The position numbers and the translations under genes were made by a program. From the NCBI GenBank assembly GCA_018065565.1, contig JAGHSZ010000022.1:1-64000 (forward strand): a stretch of 64,000 nucleotides of DNA. The letters are read 5' to 3'. Shown piece after piece: positions 52,659 to 63,000 of this stretch. Origin of the DNA: Candidatus Colivivens caballi. Lineage in GTDB: Bacteria; Bacteroidota; Bacteroidia; Bacteroidales; Bacteroidaceae. How positions within the stretch are numbered: position 1 is the first letter of the stretch; the number at the start of each line of letters is the position of its first letter. Below the pieces are notes generated by a model. That model worked only from the letters and a program-made list of their open reading frames with translations, had not been told where the DNA came from and searched no databases.

Positions 52659-55430
52659 TTATTCAAATGTCCAGTGTCCACAGGTCAGTTCCACTTCTTT
52701 TGTGGAGCCGTCGGGCTGTGGGTGGTAGAATGTGGCAGTGGCATTGAACGGAACGATGATGTCGTAGGTGAGTTTGTCGTTCTTGTCGCGCCTCCATTCC
52801 ATGCTGACGCGCCCGTATGGAGTGATTGTTGCAGCGCTTGCCCAGTCGATGCGGTGCTGTCCTTCTGGGAACGAGGTACGGGTGTCGGGCTGTGGACGCA
52901 GAAGGATGTGGCTGAAACCTGGACGGGTGTAGTCGATGTCGATGCCGAGCATGTTGCGGTACATCCATTCGCCTACAACTCCGTAGGCATAGTGGTTGAA
53001 GGAATTCATGCTTCCTCCGTGCTGGTTGAAACCGCCCTCCTTCGTGTATGAATCCCAGCGTTCCCACATGGTGGTAGCACCGAGGTCAACGCTGTAAAGC
53101 CACGACGGATTGCTGCGCTGTTGAAGCAGGTCGTATGCAAGGTCGGCCATGTCGTATTCGCTGAGAGTCTGCATCAGTATGGCAGTACCGACAAATCCGG
53201 TGCTGAGTCTGTAACCGTTGCTGACAATCTTGTCGCGAAGCATCTGTTTCACTTCGTTGTATTGTTCGTCCGTTTCCAGCATGTTGTAGTGCAGTGCCAT
53301 GAGGCATGCTGTCTGTGTGGTGATGGTGAGGTGCCCGTCAGGCATGAAACGGCGACGGAACTCTTTGCGTATTTCGCTGGCGAGGGTGCTGTACTGGTCA
53401 GGCTCGTTCTCTTTTCCGAGTGCGATTGATATCTGTGACATGAGGTCTGCCACATGGGCATAATAGCAGACGCTGATGTATCGGGCTTCGGTGTCTTCGT
53501 ATGCAAGCCAGTCGCCATACTTTGTTCCCGAACCATTGTAGTACCATTGCTCGTCGTTGAGCGATTGGAGGTAGGACATGTAGAGTTGCATGGATTCGTA
53601 GTTCTGGTCGAGGATGTCGGTGTTGCCGTACATCTGATAGACAATCCACGGAACGATGATACCTGCATCGCCCCATGCTGCGTTGGCATGGTCGGATGCA
53701 TAGTGGGCAAATGGGGCTGTGTCGGGATAGCCTCCGTCCTCAAACTGACTGTTGCGCAGGTCGGTCATCCACTTCTCATAGAAAGCCCGCATGTCGGCGT
53801 TGTAGCACGCTGTGCGGCTGAATATCTGTGCGTCGCCAGTCCATCCCATGCGCTCGTCGCGTTGTGGACAGTCGGTCGGCACACTGAGGAAGTTGCCTCG
53901 CTGACTCCATCGGATGTTGTTGTAGAGTGCGTTGATGGATGAGTCGCTACACTGGAATTCACCATATTCGTTGATGTCGGAACCCACGACAGTTCCATTG
54001 ACGGAGTTGAGGGTGATGTCGGCGTCGGCATACATCTTCACATAGCGGAATCCCATAAAGGTGGATGATGGATGATACTGCTCACCCTTTGCGCTGCCGG
54101 CAAGGGTATAGCGGACTGTGGCCTTTGCACTTCGCAGATTCTGGAAATATGGACTTCCGGCAGGTCCGTCGTTCAGTCGGCTGGCATCACCATTGTCGTT
54201 GAGCATTTCGGCAAAACGGCATGTGACATGGGTGCCTCTGTCGCCTATGATGTTGAGGTCAATCCATCCCACCATGTTCTGCCCCATGTCGATAATCAGT
54301 GTGTCGCCCTTGTCGATGTGCATCTGGCGCAGACTGGTCACAGTTTTCAGCGTGTCGATGGCTCCGTATGTCGTGCCGGTATGCTTTATTTTGTTGTAGA
54401 TGACTGCTGTGCGTGGCTGACGCTCGTACTGAGGCTTCACCCTGACTGCTGGACCTTGCATCGCAATGACATTGCCATGATAGTCGTTGCAGATGCTGAC
54501 GGGATGCCAACGCCACAGGTTCTGGTTGGTGCGTGTTGCGTCGTATTCTTCTCCATTGTAGATGTCGGCAGAGCGCAGTGGTCCGTCGGTGGTGTATTGC
54601 CATGTGCGGTCGGTCACAATGCTGTCGAGAGTGCTGTCATTGTACATGACCATGACCTTCATCATGACTTCCTTCTGTGTCTTTCCGTAGATGTCGCGGG
54701 CAATGCTGCCGTTCCACCATCCGCTCGACATCTGTATGTCGATGCTGTTGTCGCCTTTGCGGATATAGTCAGTGAGGTCGAATGTCATGTATGGCACCTC
54801 TTTGCGAAATTCAGTCCATCCGGCTTTGAGTTCATCATACACTGTCTGTCCGTCGGTGCCTTCGGTGCCCACACGCTTGCCATTGACATTGAGGTCGAAT
54901 GTGCCGAGAGCACTGACATAGCCACGGGCATTGAGTATCTTCTTCTTTGCCACCTTGAACGACTTGTGGAAAAGTGGGGCTTCGGAACTTTTTACTGTTG
55001 GTTCAGCACCAATCCACTGGGCGTTGCTCCATCCTGTGCCGTTGAGGCCCGTGATGAACCATGCCGGCTTGGATATGACCATACGGCCTTTGTTGTCGCG
55101 AATCTCGACTCTCCAATAGTATTTTGTTCCAACACCTTCGAGCATTGGTGCGTTGATTTCCGACAAGTTTGACTTTTGCTGCTTTGAGTTCCACACGCGT
55201 TTGCTGCACAGGGCGTTGGTGTAGATCTGTACACGGAATGTGGTCTGTTCCACATCTTTCATGTCGCCGTCCGACACCGTCCAACTGAACAGTGGCTGCT
55301 CATTGTCCACACCGATTGGATTGACAAGACCATTGACGCGCAGGTTGGTTACCTTCAATGCTGAGAATGCTGGTGCTGCCACGATGAGCATCAGCATGAG
55401 ATAGATAGTTTTAATAGTTTTTGTTTTCAT
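52659..55430 (-). CDS. GH78 alpha-L-rhamnosidase
   Basis: Secreted 923-residue rhamnosidase. An N-terminal beta domain leads into the (alpha/alpha)6 barrel with the hallmark PTDCPQRDERMGWTGDAQ (acid region) near residue 490. Later, GSMNSFNHYAYGVVGEWMYR marks the second catalytic part. The signal is MKTKTIKTIYLMLMLIVAAPAFS. It would release rhamnose from the RG-I backbone or from oligomers made by the PL11 lyase. It is 112 bp downstream of the clan GH-A enzyme gene. Confidence 0.93.
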   Translation of the reverse strand: MKTKTIKTIYLMLMLIVAAPAFSALKVTNLRVNGLVNPIGVDNEQPLFSWTVSDGDMKDVEQTTFRVQIYTNALCSKRVWNSKQQKSNLSEINAPMLEGVGTKYYWRVEIRDNKGRMVISKPAWFITGLNGTGWSNAQWIGAEPTVKSSEAPLFHKSFKVAKKKILNARGYVSALGTFDLNVNGKRVGTEGTDGQTVYDELKAGWTEFRKEVPYMTFDLTDYIRKGDNSIDIQMSSGWWNGSIARDIYGKTQKEVMMKVMVMYNDSTLDSIVTDRTWQYTTDGPLRSADIYNGEEYDATRTNQNLWRWHPVSICNDYHGNVIAMQGPAVRVKPQYERQPRTAVIYNKIKHTGTTYGAIDTLKTVTSLRQMHIDKGDTLIIDMGQNMVGWIDLNIIGDRGTHVTCRFAEMLNDNGDASRLNDGPAGSPYFQNLRSAKATVRYTLAGSAKGEQYHPSSTFMGFRYVKMYADADITLNSVNGTVVGSDINEYGEFQCSDSSINALYNNIRWSQRGNFLSVPTDCPQRDERMGWTGDAQIFSRTACYNADMRAFYEKWMTDLRNSQFEDGGYPDTAPFAHYASDHANAAWGDAGIIVPWIVYQMYGNTDILDQNYESMQLYMSYLQSLNDEQWYYNGSGTKYGDWLAYEDTEARYISVCYYAHVADLMSQISIALGKENEPDQYSTLASEIRKEFRRRFMPDGHLTITTQTACLMALHYNMLETDEQYNEVKQMLRDKIVSNGYRLSTGFVGTAILMQTLSEYDMADLAYDLLQQRSNPSWLYSVDLGATTMWERWDSYTKEGGFNQHGGSMNSFNHYAYGVVGEWMYRNMLGIDIDYTRPGFSHILLRPQPDTRTSFPEGQHRIDWASAATITPYGRVSMEWRRDKNDKLTYDIIVPFNATATFYHPQPDGSTKEVELTCGHWTFE

Positions 55431-55542
55431 TGATTTAGTTTGTATTTCCGTATAATGGAATTGGTGTGTTAGATAGATTCATTTTATGTTATGCTTCTTA
55501 TTCGGCTTTTTGACTGTCTGCCTGATAAGCATCAAGTGCTGG

Positions 55543-58266
55543 TCAGTATATCAGCACCTTCTTGCCGTTGACCACATTGATGCCTCGTTGAGGTGCTGCA
55601 ATGCGCTGACCATTGATGCTGAATGTGCCGATAAGGTGTTTTCCCTTTGTCTGGTCATCTGATGACTGCTGTGGAACTACGATGCCGCTGGCAACCTCGC
55701 CAAGGTCGCTGGTCACTGCTGCAACTTCTTCCTGGGTCAGGGCATAGTTGTAAACGCGGAAGTCGTCGATGTAGGCTTTCAGCAGAGGGTCGTTGACTGA
55801 TTGACTGCGGCCCAGGAAACACATGGTAGGGCAGATGTCGGATGGACGCAGACTGATGTCGGCACTTGATGCCACTTTCTCACCATTGACATAAATGCTC
55901 ACGGAGTCGGACGAGAAGGTGATGGCAATGTGTCGCCATACTGTCGAGGTCATCTTTGCTGCTGACACTGACTGCTCGTCGTCCTTGTCCTTGATGACTA
56001 ACTTTGCGTCATTGCCTGTGCTTGGAGTGAAGTAAATGCACTGGTCGGTGCCGTTGCCAAAGTCGAACAGACGCACGCCGTTGCTGTTGCCTGTTTTGAG
56101 TTTCATCCAGCAGCAGATGGTCATTTCGTTCATGTCGGCAATGGAGTAGGGCAGCTGTACGAAGCGTGTGCCATCGAGGTTGAGGGCTGTGATGCCCGAC
56201 TTGTGCATTGATGCCACAGCCGTAGAGGCATACGAGATTTCGGCTGCTGCCTTGGCATCAAACTGGTTGACCGTTATGTCGTTCAAACTGTTGTCAAACT
56301 GCAACTGGCATATCATTCGCTTGTCCGTCAGTGTGCTTGCAGTGATTTCTTGTGATGGATCGGATGTGTTGACTGACTTATCGACTGCCTTGACCTTGTA
56401 GATGTAGGCTGTACCCTTATGGCAGGTGTTGTCGATGAAGTCGGTCGATGGGATGTTGCGGGCAATGGTGTTCCATTCTGCATCGGTGCCGGTCATGTCA
56501 TCGGTGGCTTTGCGACGGAGGATGGTGTAGCCTGTGACATCAGCTTCCGGGTTGGCTTGCCAGTGCAGACGGATGCTTGCCGGCTGTGGTGTGGCAGTGA
56601 GTCCCTGTGGGGCAGATGGTGGCACAAGTTCACATTCGGCATCATCCGGTATGAGTCGCCACAGTTGACGGTTCTTGGCAGCCGTGGTCGTTGCCTTTGT
56701 CTGTGTGATGACCTGTGACCCCTGAGTGGAGTTTTCCACTCCGAGCACCATGTTGCTGTGCTTGTTGTGTATGTAGTAGCAACCATTGCCGGCATATTCA
56801 AACCAGTAGAGTTCGTTGTTGCCTTCATCACCCGAGAAGAGGTTGATTGATGCCCCTGCACCGATGTTCCAGTTCCAGAGGTCTGCCTGCTTCCCCGACT
56901 TCGTGTGTTTCAGTGTGTAGTAACTGAAATCGCCTCCATGGGCGGAGTCAATGGGCTGAACCGTCCACTGCATATAGTCGCGGTGAGTGTTTGCCACTTG
57001 AACGATGGATGCACCGTTGCTGCTTGAACCACCGGCGGGTGCCATAATCAACTTTGTGCCGTAATTCATCAAGAGGTATGTGCCGTTGATTGGTGATGGT
57101 TGCACATCTTCACCCCATGTGATGTTGACCACTCGCTCGGCATTGGTCTGCCCCGTCTGGTACTGTGAACTTCCTGGTGTCTGAATCATAAATGCTCGCT
57201 GCGGACCATAGCCGTCGAAATAGACATCACGGGCAGTGCTGACAAACAGATGGCTCGACTTGTTGGCCTGGCGCTCACTTGTGCCGACAAATGCTTCGAT
57301 GCGGTTGTCGAGGGTGTTGCGGTAAACGGCTCCGACGGTCCAGTTGTTGCGGTCTTCGCCATATGCCAGTCGTTTGCCGAATGTGGCGCGGCACAGTTCG
57401 CCTCGTGCCAGTCCGTCAAATCCCCACCAGATGCCCTGTGTCATGCCATATTCCATGCCGATGATGGCTTCGCCAATGTTATGAAGTTCGTCGGCAGTAC
57501 CAATCTTACCATCAGCGGTGACTTGCTTGAAGAAGTTGGCATAGTTGGCAAATGAACCTGCCAACTGGTGAGTGTTGCCCTCTTCGAGGTATTCTTTTAG
57601 ATAGTTGTACCATTCGAGTGCCCGGTCGTCATTGAGAGTGTTGCCGCCACACAGACGGATGTCGTCGAGTTGCGGGAAACTGCCCGACCGTATTGCTTTG
57701 CAGATGTTCAGAAAGTCGGCTTTGTCACCCTGTCCCCATCCATAGTCGGGCTCGTTGTAGGGTGCAATGCTGACCACGGTGAAACCATGGTCACGGGTGT
57801 ATTCCACTGTCTTGTTGATGAGCCGTGCCCAGTTCATTGGGTCGGTCTTGTACATCTGGTTCACGATTCCGTCAGAGCCTCCCGGGTCATCGTTGAGCAG
57901 AATCTGCACATGCTTGCCGATGAGGTTTATGTGGTTGAGTCGGCTTTGCAGTTTGTTGCGTTGCTGGGTGCTCAGTTCTCCGCTGGCGGTGAGGTCGTAG
58001 TTAGGAGTGAACGATGCTCGTGCCAGTTCAATCTGCTGCTTGCCGATGAACGCAATGCCGCGGCGTATGTTGGTCTCGTCGTCCCATGCCGTGTCCATTC
58101 CCCATTTTACATGAAACTCCTTGCCTTCGGCATTCACATCGAACGGAATGACGCTGTTTGTCACTTTGTAGGCATCAATCCAGTCGTTGCCCGTAGGTAT
58201 GCGTTGTGCTGCAACCTCAGTGACTGCGGCAATTGAAATCAGTGTTGAAAGAAGCGTAGTTTTCAT
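55543..58266 (-). CDS. Multidomain secreted clan GH-A glycosidase (GH30-like) with RICIN, Fn3 and LamG modules
   Basis: A 907-residue exported enzyme. The N-terminal TIM barrel (about 25-395) has IAPYNEPDYGWGQGD with an Asn-Glu pair typical of the clan GH-A acid/base, and DELHNIGEAIIGMEYG as a candidate nucleophile region. A beta-trefoil/RICIN-like domain follows (about 400-550, with YYTLKHTKSGKQADLWNWN), then Fn3 (about 555-650, SAPQGLTATPQPASIRLHW), then a LamG concanavalin-like domain (about 655-840) and a tail ending NGQRIAAPQRG then INVVNGKKVLIY. The precise GH family (30, 39 or relative) is uncertain. The cluster suggests action on galactan or arabinan side chains of RG-I, but that is inference. 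Confidence 0.75.
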   Translation of the reverse strand: MKTTLLSTLISIAAVTEVAAQRIPTGNDWIDAYKVTNSVIPFDVNAEGKEFHVKWGMDTAWDDETNIRRGIAFIGKQQIELARASFTPNYDLTASGELSTQQRNKLQSRLNHINLIGKHVQILLNDDPGGSDGIVNQMYKTDPMNWARLINKTVEYTRDHGFTVVSIAPYNEPDYGWGQGDKADFLNICKAIRSGSFPQLDDIRLCGGNTLNDDRALEWYNYLKEYLEEGNTHQLAGSFANYANFFKQVTADGKIGTADELHNIGEAIIGMEYGMTQGIWWGFDGLARGELCRATFGKRLAYGEDRNNWTVGAVYRNTLDNRIEAFVGTSERQANKSSHLFVSTARDVYFDGYGPQRAFMIQTPGSSQYQTGQTNAERVVNITWGEDVQPSPINGTYLLMNYGTKLIMAPAGGSSSNGASIVQVANTHRDYMQWTVQPIDSAHGGDFSYYTLKHTKSGKQADLWNWNIGAGASINLFSGDEGNNELYWFEYAGNGCYYIHNKHSNMVLGVENSTQGSQVITQTKATTTAAKNRQLWRLIPDDAECELVPPSAPQGLTATPQPASIRLHWQANPEADVTGYTILRRKATDDMTGTDAEWNTIARNIPSTDFIDNTCHKGTAYIYKVKAVDKSVNTSDPSQEITASTLTDKRMICQLQFDNSLNDITVNQFDAKAAAEISYASTAVASMHKSGITALNLDGTRFVQLPYSIADMNEMTICCWMKLKTGNSNGVRLFDFGNGTDQCIYFTPSTGNDAKLVIKDKDDEQSVSAAKMTSTVWRHIAITFSSDSVSIYVNGEKVASSADISLRPSDICPTMCFLGRSQSVNDPLLKAYIDDFRVYNYALTQEEVAAVTSDLGEVASGIVVPQQSSDDQTKGKHLIGTFSINGQRIAAPQRGINVVNGKKVLIY

Positions 58267-58281
58267 TACTGTATTATCTCT

Positions 58282-60078
58282 TTATTCCTCGTCCTCGATG
58301 GTTTTTGCGATTTTCTCAATGTTGAGGCTGCGTGCCGATGCATCGAATATCTCCTTGTAGATGCCACCCTGATGATAGACCTCATCGGGAGTACCGCCTT
58401 GTTCCACTCGTCCATTTTGAAGTGCATAAATCTGGTCGGAGTCGATAATCTGACTGATGCTGTGTGAGATGATGATGACGGTGCGGTCGCGCTTGATGGC
58501 ATCGATGGAGTTCTTGATTTGTTCGGTGGCAATGGCATCGAGTGAAGCCGTTGGTTCGTCGAGGAAGATGATTGGTGGGTTCTTGATGAACATGCGGGCA
58601 ATGGCGATGCGCTGCTGCTGACCGCCCGACAGTTGCAGAGCCTTTGTCTCAAACTGGTTAGGCAAAGCCATGATCTGGTCATAGATGTAAGCGCGGCGAG
58701 CGGCATCGACGACATCTTCATGGGTGGCAGCAGGGTTGCCATACATGATGTTTTCCTCGATTGTGCCGTCGAAGATATGGTTCTTTTGCAGCACCAGTCC
58801 GATGTTGTCGCGCAGATACTGTGTGTCCCACTCGTTGAGTGGCACTCCGTCAAGCATAACCTCTCCGCAGTCGGGGGCATAGAACTTGTCGAGCAGATTG
58901 ACGATGGTGCTCTTTCCTGCACCCGACAGTCCGACGAATGCCGTAATCTTTCCCGGTCGGATGTCCATGTTGATGCCGTGCAGTGCCTTTGTGCCGTTAG
59001 GGTAGGTGAAGTCAACATTCTTGATGGTGAAGTGACCTTCGACTTTCTCTGGATGGTATTTGCCTGTCTGTTCCACTTCGCCATTTGCATCGAGTATGTC
59101 GAAGAAACCTTCTGCATAGATGAGTGCATCGTTCATGTCGTCATAGATGCGGTGCAACTGGCGTATCGGTGCACTGACATTTGAGAACAGCATGACATGA
59201 TACATAATCTTACCGATGGTCATTCCTGGATAGTCAGAAAGCACGAGGTAGGCAGTGAGGATGATGATGAGCACAGTGCCAATTTGCTCAACGAAACTTT
59301 TCAGACCGTCATACAGATAACTGAGTTTGCGTGTCTGCATCTGGTTGTCGGTCAGCTGATGTTGCAGAGCCAGTTGCTTGTCGCCTTCGATGCGCTCGCG
59401 GTTGAACGACTTGATGACTGTGATGCTCTCGATGATGTTCATGATGCCGTGGCTTTTTGCCTCACGGAATGCCCGTCGGTCGCGGCGCCATCCCGACAGA
59501 CGCTTTGCCTCTCGGTAGGTTATCCAGAAATAGATGGGGACGATGACCAGTGCCACAAGTCCCACATAGACATTTGCCATGAACATCAGCACGAGTGCAA
59601 AGATGGCACTGGTGAAGAGTGGCAGAATGTCGATGAAGAAGTTTTTCACAGTGGCAGACAGACTCTCGACACCTCTGTCGATTCGTGTCTGCAACTTGCC
59701 CGGTTCGTTGTCGTCCTTCGAGAAATAAGCCACGCGGAATGTCAGCATACGCTCAATGACTGCCTGCGCAAGGTCCTGCGACACGAATATGCGCATCTTT
59801 TCGCCATAGTATTTCTGCGCAAACGAGATGAGTGCGGCTAAAAGTTCCTTGCCTAACAGCACGATGCTGATTATCATTAGCAACCGTCCTGCCTTGCTCC
59901 ATTGTGCAGGGTCGAGTGGTATGAGGGCATTGATGCTGTCAACAGTCTTGTCGAGTACGATGGCATTGACCTGAGAGGCGAGTGCTCCTATCAGTGTCAT
60001 GGTGAGTGTACCGACTATCAGCCACTTGTATGGCTTAACAAATGGATTTATCTTCTTGAAAAGTTGAAAGATGCTCAT
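58282..60078 (-). CDS. ABC exporter, fused permease-ATPase
   Basis: 598-residue half-transporter. Six helices in about 20-320, then ATPase: Walker A GLSGAGKST, signature LSGGQQQR, Walker B IIFLDEPTASLD. Its start is 12 bp downstream of the PL11 gene stop and its stop is 15 bp before the clan GH-A gene, so it is embedded in the pectin operon. Exporters of this class move lipids, peptides or drugs; a role in the cluster is not known. It may be homodimeric. Confidence 0.9.
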   Translation of the reverse strand: MSIFQLFKKINPFVKPYKWLIVGTLTMTLIGALASQVNAIVLDKTVDSINALIPLDPAQWSKAGRLLMIISIVLLGKELLAALISFAQKYYGEKMRIFVSQDLAQAVIERMLTFRVAYFSKDDNEPGKLQTRIDRGVESLSATVKNFFIDILPLFTSAIFALVLMFMANVYVGLVALVIVPIYFWITYREAKRLSGWRRDRRAFREAKSHGIMNIIESITVIKSFNRERIEGDKQLALQHQLTDNQMQTRKLSYLYDGLKSFVEQIGTVLIIILTAYLVLSDYPGMTIGKIMYHVMLFSNVSAPIRQLHRIYDDMNDALIYAEGFFDILDANGEVEQTGKYHPEKVEGHFTIKNVDFTYPNGTKALHGINMDIRPGKITAFVGLSGAGKSTIVNLLDKFYAPDCGEVMLDGVPLNEWDTQYLRDNIGLVLQKNHIFDGTIEENIMYGNPAATHEDVVDAARRAYIYDQIMALPNQFETKALQLSGGQQQRIAIARMFIKNPPIIFLDEPTASLDAIATEQIKNSIDAIKRDRTVIIISHSISQIIDSDQIYALQNGRVEQGGTPDEVYHQGGIYKEIFDASARSLNIEKIAKTIEDEE

Positions 60079-60090
60079 ATCGTGATGGTT

Positions 60091-63000
60091 TTATTTGATG
60101 AATTGTTTCTTACCGTTGATGATGTACATGCCAGGGCTTAACTTGTCTGTGCTGTGTCCGATGCGGCGTCCGCTGATGTCGAACACACCGCTGTGCTGTT
60201 GATGTGCAGAAGGAGCCACCAGACTGTTGATGCCATCGACCATCGTCACGACGAGGATTCCATTGCTGATGTTGCTTGTGTCGAAGTTGACACCAGCAGG
60301 GAACTCAAATTTAGGAGTTCCGGTGAACGACTGTGCTTCCCATATCTGGATTTCGTCGCCAGGTTGAAGGTTTGTCAATGCCTTGGTGCCGAGGTAAATC
60401 TTGATGGTGCCGTTCATTGTGAGCTTGCCGATGTTCTTGATTTGAGTCTTTGCCACCTTGGCTGTGGCGCTGGTCTTGTTGATGCCGACCATGAGTGTCG
60501 AACCTTCGTTGAATGTCACATTCTTGCCACCGAACTGCATGATGCCAGTTGTTGCAGTAGCAGTGCTGCCCACCTGAACTGTACCGTTGATGGTGAAGCT
60601 GCTGTTTTTGAGGTTGCCGGAAGAGTTGGTCAGTCCACTCAGTGTTGCCCCCGAAGCAACTGTCAGTGCACCGGTACCAAGGACACATCCCGATGAGATG
60701 TGGAGTTCGCCTCCGTTGACCTTGACGGTTCCGGTGTTGTCCCATGCTCCTGTAACAGACATCTTGCATGTGCCTGCCTTCACGAAGTTCGACTTGTTGC
60801 TGCCACCGGCATCAGTGATTTTTCCCTTGAATGTGAATGACGCAGAGTCGTTACCCACTTGCCATGTGTTGCTGCCGGAAATGCCACTTTGGTTCTGGAA
60901 GTTGGCAATAGGATGAGCCAGATTGCCCGAACCGGTCAATGTACCAATCTTAAATGTCTTTGCCGTGTTGGTCACAGTGACGCCAGCAGGTATGTTGAGT
61001 GTGCCTTTTGGCAGTCCGTTGCTGTTGTCCAATGGCAGCCAGATGTCGGCTGTGGTTGGTTCGATAGTTCCGGTGAATGCACTCCAATTGCCTGTGATTC
61101 TTACTCGGCTCACTGTGTTGCGTGGAGTGATTTTCAGAGTTCCTGCACCTGTGAGTTTGTTAGCGTATGCTGTGTAGTAGGTGTTGGTGAGCACCCATGT
61201 TGCGGTCTTTCCCTCAGGCACATGAATGCTGTGGTTGACAGCCTGTCCGTCGTCTTGGAGTGTACCTCCTTGCAGTTCAACTTGACTTGCCGGCGATGTG
61301 CAACTGCTGAGTTCGACTGTGCCGGTGGTGATGACAAGGCGTGACAGAGAATTGCTTGTGAAGAATTTGAGCCATCCGGCACCCTTCTTGGTCAGTGTGG
61401 TGCCTGAGAATGCCTTGTTCATGTTGAAGTCGGCAGAGTTGTTGATGACGCCACCTTCGGCACCGACCAACTTGATAGGTGAACCGCATGTGACTGGTGC
61501 TGTGGTGAGCAGTGTGCCACCGTCTTCAATTGTGAATTTTGCAGCAGTGGTAGTCACTCCGCCAAGGTTACCCTTTGCCTGATTGGCATTGGCGAGTGAA
61601 CTGACTGACACTGTTCCTCCGAGAATGTGGTTGCCGCCGGTGTAGGTGTTGTCGGTTGATATGGTCAGTTTTCCCGTGTTCTTCTTTATCAGTGTGGCAT
61701 TGCCTGTGATTGCACCTGAACCCGAGAATGAATACGACTTGGTGTTATCCACCGTAATGGTGTCGGCAGGCAGGTCGCCAGTGAGGTTCACATTGAATTC
61801 TGATGCATCGTCGTTGAAGGTTACATCGTCACCCTGCACGAAGATGTCGTTGTCACCGTTGTCATTGAGGAAGTTTTCTGTGCTGGCAAAATTCCAGATG
61901 TTGCTTGCATTGCCTGCCCAGATTATGCTGGATGGGTCGCGGATGCCTTCTACCACAAGGCAGATTACGCCGTCCTCGTATTGAAGCGATGCTTTCTGAC
62001 CAGAGATTCCCTTTATGAGGATGTTGCCGAGGTCGCCTACGATTTCAGCCACCTCCATCAGTTTGTAGTTGCCTTCTTCCAACAGTGTCTTGCCTTCCAG
62101 ACAGTGACAGGTGATGTCGAACACTGGTGTAAGGAATTCAGGACCATATTTCCAGTTCTTGGTGTTGATGACCAGTGTGTTTGCCTTGATGACATCGCTC
62201 TGCGTTCCGTCGCTGTAAAGATCGAATGCAATGTGCGAACCAAACTGCATGATGAGTGAGTCGCAACTGGTTGTGCCCTTCTGGTCTTTGCCACCTGGAC
62301 GCAGTACGGATGCATACTCCATCTCGATGCTCTTGCCGTATGTGGCGCTGGTGTTGAGTTCTGCAAAGCGGTTGAGCCAAACTCGTGAGTTAGGCATCTG
62401 TCCGTCGAAATTCAGTGTTCCCGCCCAGATGTCGGTGTTGCCGCTGTAAGTCTCGTTGACAGCAGGCAGACAGAGTGTTCCGTCGCCTTGCTTCACCAGA
62501 CGCATGTTGCCGGCAAATGCGCCGCCTGTCACATTGCAGGTGTAGTAAGTGTAGTTGATCTTTGGAGAAGCGGCTGTGGTGTTGCTGCTTGCAGTTCCCT
62601 GCACCCATGACGGAACATTGAATGTGGTGATGTAAGGTGCGGCACCGTCTTCGACTGACACTTCCGAGTCGGATGTCTCGCACACGATGAAATGTTTGTC
62701 TTCGTTGGTGATGACACCTCCGTTCTTGATTTCAGTGCGTCCTGTCAGTGTGAGTGGTGGTGGCGCCATAGTGATGCCCTCCATCTCGCCGAGGAAATAA
62801 CTCTTGTGAGGTGGCTGGTTGTAGCCTAACGGTTGCCATACCATGGCCTGACGGTACTGGTGGTCGTGCCAGAGTGAATAGATGCCGTAGCTGGTCGGTG
62901 TGTTCGAGATGTAGATGCGCAGATACTTGTTGTCGTCTGTGCGCAGCACCAGTTCCTCGCGCCAGTCACCGAGAATGTCAGCCTGTGCCCCCGGATTGTT

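Noticed and set aside
54072-55172. 366-residue open frame on the plus strand
   Set aside because: It lies wholly inside the GH78 gene on the opposite strand, has unlike composition for a protein, and has no start context.
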